Part shown: positions 36,866-41,340 of the stretch, one piece after another
Layout of the letters: the number at the start of each line of letters is the position of its first letter
Position numbering within the stretch: the stretch's first letter is position 1
From: Sphingopyxis sp.
GTDB taxonomy: Bacteria; Pseudomonadota; Alphaproteobacteria; Sphingomonadales; Sphingomonadaceae
Direction of reading: 5' to 3'
Length of the DNA: 41,340 nucleotides
NCBI GenBank assembly: GCA_030145715.1
Contig: JAIXHQ010000026.1
Location: 1-41,340 of the forward strand
Notes under the pieces: generated by a model
Database searches by the model: none
What the model saw: only the letters and a program-made list of their open reading frames with translations
What the model was told of the DNA's origin: nothing
Made by a program: the position numbers and the translations under genes

Positions 36866-36896
36866 TTGACGAACATATTTTGTTCCCTTAATGTTC
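36866..36896 (+). promoter_or_regulatory. Promoter with alphaproteobacterial SOS (LexA) box
   Basis: GTTC-CCTTAAT-GTTC (36882-36896) matches the alphaproteobacterial LexA consensus GTTC-N7-GTTC exactly. A third half-site GAAC lies at 36871-36874, so three half-sites are spaced 11 bp. TTGACG (36866-36871) and TAATGT (36889-36894), 17 bp apart, could form a plus-strand promoter covered by the box. No coding gene follows on plus before the antisense 3' end of the CYTH-CHAD gene; the SDR gene begins 89 bp away on minus. Confidence 0.65.
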
Positions 36897-36916
36897 TTTT
36901 GTGCACGGCAAACCTC

Positions 36917-36955
36917 ATCCCCCGTCGCGGCTGCCAAGGGCGGCGGACGGGGGAT
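36917..36955 (+). other. Strong two-part stem-loop downstream of the SOS promoter
   Basis: Arms 36917-36926 and 36946-36955 pair over 10 bp (ATCCCCCGTC / GACGGGGGAT), and inside them GCTGCC-AAG-GGCGGC forms a 6-bp hairpin with one G-U pair. A run of five T lies at 36968-36972, 12 bp past the stem. It could be a small RNA core, an attenuator for the SOS promoter, or a 3' structure for the CYTH-CHAD transcript. Confidence 0.55.
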
Positions 36956-37065
36956 AATGGCCTCCCCTTTTTCGCGACCTGCGATCAGGCGATAGGGCGC
37001 GCCGCATGTGCCGATGGTTCGGGCCGCCGGACTATCGCCTTTCGGCGTCGGCATCGCGCATCGGC

Positions 37066-38523
37066 TCACCAAAAGCGTTTGGTGTCGAACAATTGCTCAT
37101 AGGCATCCTCGGCCCGCTCCAGCATCTTGCGCTTGCTGGACCCATTCAGGAGCGCGGCGGCTTCGGGATCGTCGTTCAGCCCCAATCTGGTCAGGACCGC
37201 CGGAGAGACGGCCAGATCGTTCAGCGCGCCCAGCCGGTCCTGCAATGTTTCGAGGGCATCGACGAAATGCCTGTATCGCCGCTGTTCGCGTTTGCGTCCG
37301 AACAGCGAGGCGAAAAACTCGCTGGCATAGCGCAGCTTTTTCGCATCCTTTCGAACTTCGTGCCGCATCTCGTCCGACACGCCGGCAAGCGACTCGCCCT
37401 GCCGTTTGATCCGCCGACGCAAACGCGCAAGGGCGCTGGCCGCAAAGGCGCGGGCCGGCTGGTTGCCATCGACCTTGCGATCCTCGCCGCCGGTCCATCG
37501 CCCCTGTGCCAGCCAGTCGGCGACATCGATCATGATCGTCCGTGCCCGCTTCGTATCCAGAGTGGCCAAAAGATCGTCATAAGCGGCGGCCCGCGCGGCG
37601 CCTATCTGGTCGCGAAGCAGGCCGGCGGGGGCCGCGTCGACCAGGACGTCCAGGTCGCGAACGTCGCCCAATTGTGACGCCAGCCAGCGTAATTCGTCGC
37701 GGAGCGCCGCGCCGTCGTCGCCAATCATCGGCTTGAAAATGGAAAAGGCCGATCGCATCCGCCGTATCGCCACGCGCGCCTGATGCAGCGCGAGCGGGTC
37801 TCGGCGGGCGACCAGCCCATCTTCGTTCAGGCGATATTGGCGGATGCAGGCCTGGACGATGCGTTTGAACGCACCGGCGGCGTCGATGTCCGCGCTCAGG
37901 GCGATCGGGGCCGCCCGAAAGCAGTTTCGCGGCGCCTCGGTCAGCGCATAGCCGCGGTCGGATTTGGCCAGCACACCCAGACGGACCGGGGCGACCTCGG
38001 CAATTCTGCGCGCCAGGCCGAACAGGTCCGCCGGATTGCCGATCTTCAACTCCAGCTCGATTTCGCAAACGGCTTCGCGTTGGTCGCCGATCACGACCTC
38101 GCCGCGATCGAGCACGACCTCGATCGACGTGCCTTCTTCGTCCAGCACCCATTTGCGCCGTTCGATCCGCACCTCGAAAATGGGCGCCGCATCATTGGCG
38201 GCATTGCCAAGGACGGTCAGTAACGGGCTGGTGTGATCGAGCAGCGGCGTGTCGCCATCCACCGGCCGCTCCCATTCGGTTCGCATGAACAGGCCGGCGG
38301 TACTCGCGCCATTGGCCTTGATCGTCTGGATGCGCGTCCGACCCGTGCGGCGGATACGAAGCGAAAATCCCGCCTCTGCCAGCGCGCGATCATCCGTATC
38401 GAAATAGGTCGATAGCTGTTTGGCGACCTTGGGCGCCTTTGCCAGCATATCCGCGGCGAGCAATTGCTCGGCGCCCGCGGGCGACAGTTCAAGCTTCAAT
38501 TCGATTTCGTCGGCCATGACCAT
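37066..38523 (-). CDS. CYTH-CHAD domain protein (inorganic triphosphatase-like)
   Basis: A 485-residue protein of YgiF type. The N-terminal CYTH domain (1-200) starts with the metal-triphosphate signature EIELKLEL (ExExK at 6-10) and has the tunnel residues FSLRIRR, and EIELELKIG. The C-terminal CHAD domain (about 215-485) is helical and rich in conserved His/Arg/Lys (ALHQARVAIRRMRSAFSIF, DEMRHEVRKDAKKLRYASEFF), a polyphosphate-binding fold. Family members hydrolyse inorganic triphosphate and associate with polyP granules. The first ATG is used; the in-frame ATG two codons later is equally possible. It runs alone, away from the accessory region. Confidence 0.92.
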   Translation of the reverse strand: MVMADEIELKLELSPAGAEQLLAADMLAKAPKVAKQLSTYFDTDDRALAEAGFSLRIRRTGRTRIQTIKANGASTAGLFMRTEWERPVDGDTPLLDHTSPLLTVLGNAANDAAPIFEVRIERRKWVLDEEGTSIEVVLDRGEVVIGDQREAVCEIELELKIGNPADLFGLARRIAEVAPVRLGVLAKSDRGYALTEAPRNCFRAAPIALSADIDAAGAFKRIVQACIRQYRLNEDGLVARRDPLALHQARVAIRRMRSAFSIFKPMIGDDGAALRDELRWLASQLGDVRDLDVLVDAAPAGLLRDQIGAARAAAYDDLLATLDTKRARTIMIDVADWLAQGRWTGGEDRKVDGNQPARAFAASALARLRRRIKRQGESLAGVSDEMRHEVRKDAKKLRYASEFFASLFGRKREQRRYRHFVDALETLQDRLGALNDLAVSPAVLTRLGLNDDPEAAALLNGSSKRKMLERAEDAYEQLFDTKRFW

Positions 38524-39184
38524 GTGAATCCGTCAATAATGAGACACCCGACGAATATCCATGTTCGAAATGAACATCTCCTTTCGGGCGTGGGATGGGG
38601 CAATCCGGAACACGCGGGGAAGATGTGAAAAATTCTCCAAGTGAGGATGCATTGCGGGCCTTGCCCCTCGGCCATGACATCGGCGTGACACTCGCGGCGC
38701 CGCACCCGACCGGCAACCGCCCCGGCGAATAGGGGCACCGAAGCTGAGGCAGAGAGGGAATCTGGTGCGGCATTTCTTTCTGATCGATAAATTCGCCAAC
38801 CGTCATGCCCACGTCATATCTCGCGCCTCTAGGGGCAGCGGTCGCCGACGTAGTCCCTTGCGAAAGCGATCTCTCCCCTTCCTGCGAAGGAACAAACTCA
38901 CTTATGCCCCGTCCCGATCGGACGGGGCATTTTTCTTGCAGTCGGTTGAAATCCGGACGCGCACGGAAACGCCCCGATCATGGCGGAAAAGCCCGAACCG
39001 GTTTGCAGGCGCGGCCGAATCGTCGTCAGATGTCGGGAAATCATGACACCGGCTGCGGTCTATTCCAGCAAACGCACCAAGCACACCCACGTAGGAGCTT
39101 TTGCGACAAGGCACCGCGCCCTTGGCGGCTCCTTAGTTGTGGGGTATGCGCCTCGAAGTAGTTATGAAACAGCGGGGGTAGGTT
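38524..39184. other. Long intergenic region between CYTH-CHAD and the accessory genes
   Basis: About 660 bp with no supported coding gene. It contains a strong rho-independent terminator (38904-38935) for a plus-strand transcript that has no visible gene, and the CYTH-CHAD promoter near 38530-38600. The part after 39030 becomes less GC-rich and leads into the accessory operon, so the join between core and acquired DNA probably lies between 38935 and 39185. No tRNA or obvious att repeat was found. Confidence 0.5.
38904..38935 (+). terminator. Rho-independent terminator
   Basis: An 11-bp perfect stem (ATGCCCCGTCC / GGACGGGGCAT) with the loop CGATC is followed by TTTTCTT. It reads on the plus strand, but the nearest upstream genes are on minus, so it ends either an unannotated small RNA starting after 38600 or transcription coming from a lost gene. 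Confidence 0.8.
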
Positions 39185-39616
39185 GTGAACGAAGAAGGGC
39201 TGATAGAGTTTCTCCGACAAAGGGCGCAGGAACGCTGGGATACCGACGAGAAGCCTTATCCGTTGAGCTTAGTTTCCACGGAGCTAGCTAGGCAGGGCGT
39301 GGATTATCGGACGATCCTATCTGATGAGCGCTTAAAATCCTTCGTCAAGCGCATTCCAGAATCCAGCGGATTCAAAGTTGTCGAACATCCTCTCCAGCGC
39401 GCCAAAATTGGACTGATTCCGTCAGATCAGGTATTTTCGTTCGAAGATGAGCAGGATGATCCCTCCTCGGCAGTCGCCAGCAAGACCCGCGCGCCAACTG
39501 ATCGGGAGCAAGTAGTAATTTCATTCTTGCGAGCGCTCGCCCGCCTTCCGGATTCCACTCTCGATGAAGTGGTGATTCCGACCAAAGTGCTAGTTCGGCT
39601 TCTTACGAAAAAATGA
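39185..39616 (+). CDS. Unknown protein with LOTUS/OST-HTH-like N-terminus
   Basis: A 143-residue protein. Residues 1-80 are predicted to be a winged-helix-like domain: EEGLIEFLRQRAQERW, then PLSLVSTELARQGVDYRTILSDERLKSFVKRIPESSGFKVVEHP, which follows the helix-helix-beta pattern of OST-HTH/LOTUS RNA-binding domains (a 'phi-S-x-V-x-x-x-L' start and 'K-x-F-V' core). Residues 80-143 are acidic then helical (DREQVVISFLRALARLPDSTL). The LOTUS match is by eye and tentative. The start is GTG with GGGGGTAGG upstream. GC content is visibly below the rest of the window. Its TGA overlaps the next ATG (ATGA), so the pair is one operon. Confidence 0.65.
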   Translation: MNEEGLIEFLRQRAQERWDTDEKPYPLSLVSTELARQGVDYRTILSDERLKSFVKRIPESSGFKVVEHPLQRAKIGLIPSDQVFSFEDEQDDPSSAVASKTRAPTDREQVVISFLRALARLPDSTLDEVVIPTKVLVRLLTKK

Positions 39617-40455
39617 GAATCTGGCTCGGCTTGGTAACGCCTGAACCCGATCTTCAAAGATATTTCGGCGAAAAGAAGGCTTCGGTGGTTCATAAGGATG
39701 CCCTCTCGCGGGGCTATTGGGGTCGGCACGGTGTCGGAGTAGTCACGAACGTCTATTTACCGGAAGGCGAACCTTGTGCATTTGACCTTGCACGCTTCGT
39801 ATCTGAGAGGTCGGAGGGAGCCGATTTTTGCATCACGCTTGTGGATCGTCGTTGGGAAGCCCTTGTCGCTAACTATCGAACCGCTTGCTTTGTCGTGCCA
39901 TTCGATATGCTGCCGCAGAATAGAAATTTTCAGAATTTTTTCCAAAGCCTCACCACTTCGTCCCTCAGGATTTTAGGGCAGGTCGCGGCAAAATTTGATA
40001 AAGGCAGGGATGCCGAATTATTAACGCTACCTCTGCGAAATTTTCACGCCGACGAGTTGCGCGAGATAGCGGGGTCTGTGGCGGGAGATGTTTTTGTGGA
40101 CGGTCTTGCCGACACAATCGAAAGTCATCTTTCAAGATTAAGAAAGAGAGTCCGTCCTCGGAGGCAATCAAATCGCAAGACGCTATACGCAGTAGATGAT
40201 CGTAAGCGTTTCTTCTCCTACGGCCATGAACGACATGCGGCGGTGGAAACAGGCGCGGACCACACGTCTCATTGCGTGCTTTGTGCCAAGTTTCGTTTCG
40301 GCAGAAAAATCGATGCTGCTCGTCATTATAACGTGTCTGAGACTGAGGGCGACCGCACCTCACTCAATGGCGAGTTTGCGAATTGCCACGATGTGATTCG
40401 CCCCGAGAAGCGGGATACGCACCTCAACATGTTTGCGAATGACATGTATTATTGA
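39613..40455 (+). CDS. Unknown protein with Cys/His-rich C-terminus
   Basis: A 280-residue protein with no family I can name. The N-terminal part (1-165) reads like a mixed alpha/beta domain (MRIWLGLVTPEPDLQRYF, FCITLVDRRWEALVANYRTACFVVPF). A basic stretch (LRKRVRPRRQSNRK) leads to a C-terminal region with HCVLC (about 221-225), ARHYNVSE, NCHDVIRPEKRDTHLNMF. The set C-x2-C...H...C-H could bind zinc, and the H/N/D content is compatible with a nuclease-type site, but no motif is decisive. It is translationally coupled to the LOTUS-like gene and closed by its own terminator, so the two form a self-contained cassette. Confidence 0.65.
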   Translation: MRIWLGLVTPEPDLQRYFGEKKASVVHKDALSRGYWGRHGVGVVTNVYLPEGEPCAFDLARFVSERSEGADFCITLVDRRWEALVANYRTACFVVPFDMLPQNRNFQNFFQSLTTSSLRILGQVAAKFDKGRDAELLTLPLRNFHADELREIAGSVAGDVFVDGLADTIESHLSRLRKRVRPRRQSNRKTLYAVDDRKRFFSYGHERHAAVETGADHTSHCVLCAKFRFGRKIDAARHYNVSETEGDRTSLNGEFANCHDVIRPEKRDTHLNMFANDMYY

Positions 40456-40457
40456 AA

Positions 40458-40488
40458 GGGGCGGAGAAAGCTACGCTCTCTCCGCCCC
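40458..40488 (+). terminator. Terminator of the two-gene accessory operon
   Basis: GGGGCGGAGA pairs with TCTCCGCCCC, extendable to 14 bp with one mismatch around a 3-base loop, starting 2 bp after the stop codon. It is followed by AAATTTGTTTGT, a modest T-rich tail. Confidence 0.75.
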
Positions 40489-40760
40489 AAATTTGTTTGT
40501 CTATCGCTTTGATGCCCTTGCACTGCGGCAGTGTGCCGGATTACCTCACAGAAACAAAATGATTCTGGCGTTCTCCAGCCTTCCCATCCAACATGATAGC
40601 ACCCGGATGCTCAAAAATTTGAGTTTCATCTTGGTGCGCGAACGGCGCGTAGACAGAACCTCCGTTTAGCCGAGACAGGGAGTTCCCATATCTTCGGTCC
40701 TGAATTGAATGTGATGATAACGTAAGCGGGGATGAAAGTCAAGATTTGTAGGAATTTTGC
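40489..40760. other. Intergenic, lower GC, no gene recognised
   Basis: About 270 bp between the operon terminator and the end of the Xre-type gene. It has only short unsupported reading frames and a small inverted repeat CACTG-CGG-CAGTG. Composition matches the acquired block. Confidence 0.45.
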
Positions 40761-40985
40761 TTAGCGAAAAGGCGGCAACCCCGCCGTCACCGCTGCTATA
40801 TCACACTTCATCGCTCGACACAGCTTCACCAACGCGACGAACGTCAAATTATGTTCGCCGCGCTCGATCCGGCCGACATAGCTGCGATCCAGCCCTGCCT
40901 CATGGGCAAGCCCTTCCTGTGACATTCCAAGCTCGCTTCTGCGGGCTCGAATGCGTTTGCCAAGGATGTCGAGATACGGGTCCAC
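40761..40985 (-). CDS. Xre-family helix-turn-helix regulator
   Basis: A 74-residue Cro/C1-type DNA-binding protein. It is a single HTH_3 domain: LGKRIRARRSELGMSQEGLAHEAGLDRSYVGRIERGEHNLTFVALVKLCRAM. The GMSQEGLAHEAGLDRSYVG... pattern is like the controller proteins of restriction-modification systems and small phage or island repressors. The start is GTG at 40985. No partner methylase or nuclease gene is beside it; the nearest genes are the unknown pair, which end 300 bp away on the other strand, and the IS-truncated gene. It might regulate the acquired block. Confidence 0.87.
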   Translation of the reverse strand: MDPYLDILGKRIRARRSELGMSQEGLAHEAGLDRSYVGRIERGEHNLTFVALVKLCRAMKCDIAAVTAGLPPFR

Positions 40986-41086
40986 GCGCCCACGTCGCGG
41001 GAAAGGTGATTATCGGTCCACGGAGTAAGGAGCCCGCTGTTAACCTTTTGACGCTATTTCGGTCGAATTGGTGCTGGAGGGATTTT

Positions 41087-41269
41087 ATGAATCAGAAAGA
41101 GAAGTTGGGCGCTGTCGTTCTTGGCCTACTTACGATGGGTGCTTGGACGCCCGTGGCGTCGGGACAAAGTGCCATTCCCAACGGCAACGCACCGGCTGAT
41201 GAACTGCGCGTTCCCCTAGGTCGTGTTGACAAAAGATTTCAACCACAGCCTTGCAGCGGCGAGGTTTAG
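41087..41269 (+). pseudogene. Secreted protein gene cut by an IS5-family element
   Basis: GGAGG six bases before an ATG starts a signal peptide (MNQKEKLGAVVLGLLTMGAW, cleavage near VASG|QS). After about 43 native codons (to LRVP, about 41215) the reading frame enters IS DNA and stops at 41267-41269. The last 17 codons are antisense to the transposase 3' end, so the native gene is truncated. The original product is not recognisable from the short mature part. Confidence 0.6.
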
Positions 41270-41340
41270 GAAGCTCTCGAAGGATAGGACGGTTTTGTCG
41301 TAGCGGGTCGCGATGCGGCGCTGTTGTTTGAGTTTACCGA
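41216..41340 (-). mobile_element. 3' end of an IS5-family transposase (runs off window)
   Basis: The minus strand reads KQQRRIATRYDKTVLSFESF then LNLAAARLWLKSFVNTT and a TAG stop at 41218-41216. The RRIATRYDK...F...LAAA..WL pattern is the C-terminal signature of IS5-family DDE transposases. The stop lies in CTAG (41216-41219), which fits the YTAR target preference of IS5-type elements, so the IS edge is probably here. The rest of the element lies beyond 41340. Confidence 0.85.

Noticed and set aside
36957..37102. Short plus-strand frames after the SOS box as an SOS-induced peptide
   Set aside because: The ATG at 36957 reads only 12 codons and the longer frame begins inside the promoter; neither resembles a known SOS protein.
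38533..38577. Possible 14-residue leader peptide (MFISNMDIRRVSHY) upstream of CYTH-CHAD on minus
   Set aside because: GAAAGGAG touches the first ATG with no spacing and is 15 nt from the second ATG, so neither start is well placed; no attenuator-type structure joins it to the gene.
38750..38800. GGGAATCTGGTGCGG resembling part of a cobalamin riboswitch
   Set aside because: The following CCGCNACTGT core and the B12 box are absent, and no B12 gene is downstream.
1..41340. CRISPR array, tRNA or rRNA genes
   Set aside because: No regularly spaced repeats, no cloverleaf ending in CCA and no rRNA-like conserved stretch were seen on either strand.

Overview
The window is about 41 kb of GC-rich chromosome, very probably from a sphingomonad alphaproteobacterium (Sphingopyxis/Sphingomonas type). 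The reasons are two large TonB-dependent receptors with the 'EI(I/V)VTA.RR' N-terminal box, the bolA / J-domain / cobS / cobT neighbourhood, AGGA/GGAG-type ribosome sites, and general codon use. The genus is an inference; no rRNA or tRNA gene was found.

Layout. 1-13.6 kb is housekeeping and metabolic: a proline-rich membrane protein, an epoxide-hydrolase-like enzyme, bolA-pirin (minus strand), then J-domain / NTF2-like / cobS on plus. cobS and cobT are separated by a lipoprotein hydrolase and a divergent MFS-plus-43-residue-peptide pair. A TPP-dependent acetolactate-synthase-like enzyme and an AsmA protein follow.

13.6-21.2 kb is a compact beta-glucan/cellulose utilisation locus. A secreted GH3 glucosidase and a TonB receptor are co-transcribed from a promoter carrying two identical operator-like sites spaced 21 bp. 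A divergent LacI-family regulator appears to start at an ATT codon. A secreted GH6 cellulase lies beyond it.

21.3-30.6 kb looks like an ester/carboxylate scavenging system: TonB receptor, MFS transporter, acyl-CoA ligase, TetR regulator and DUF3089 hydrolase in one direction, plus a secreted type-B carboxylesterase. The receptor and esterase promoters carry nearly the same palindrome just upstream of a TTGAC -35. At the esterase it sits inside a perfect 29-bp-arm inverted repeat.

30.7-36.8 kb is a sulfatase island: two exported/membrane sulfatases with CxPxR maturation sites, a TetR regulator divergent from the first, and a lipoprotein formylglycine-generating-enzyme homologue. The last is 1-nt coupled to the regulator and overlaps the second sulfatase tail-to-tail by 90 bp. 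An SDR dehydrogenase follows.

36.8-38.9 kb holds a CYTH-CHAD protein, and beside it an orphan alphaproteobacterial SOS-box promoter followed by a strong hairpin but no recognisable gene.

39.2-41.3 kb is visibly less GC-rich and looks acquired: two unknown ATGA-overlapped genes (one with a LOTUS-like N-terminus, one ending in a Cys/His-rich region) with their own terminator, an Xre-type regulator, and a secreted-protein gene cut off by the end of an IS5-family element that runs out of the window.
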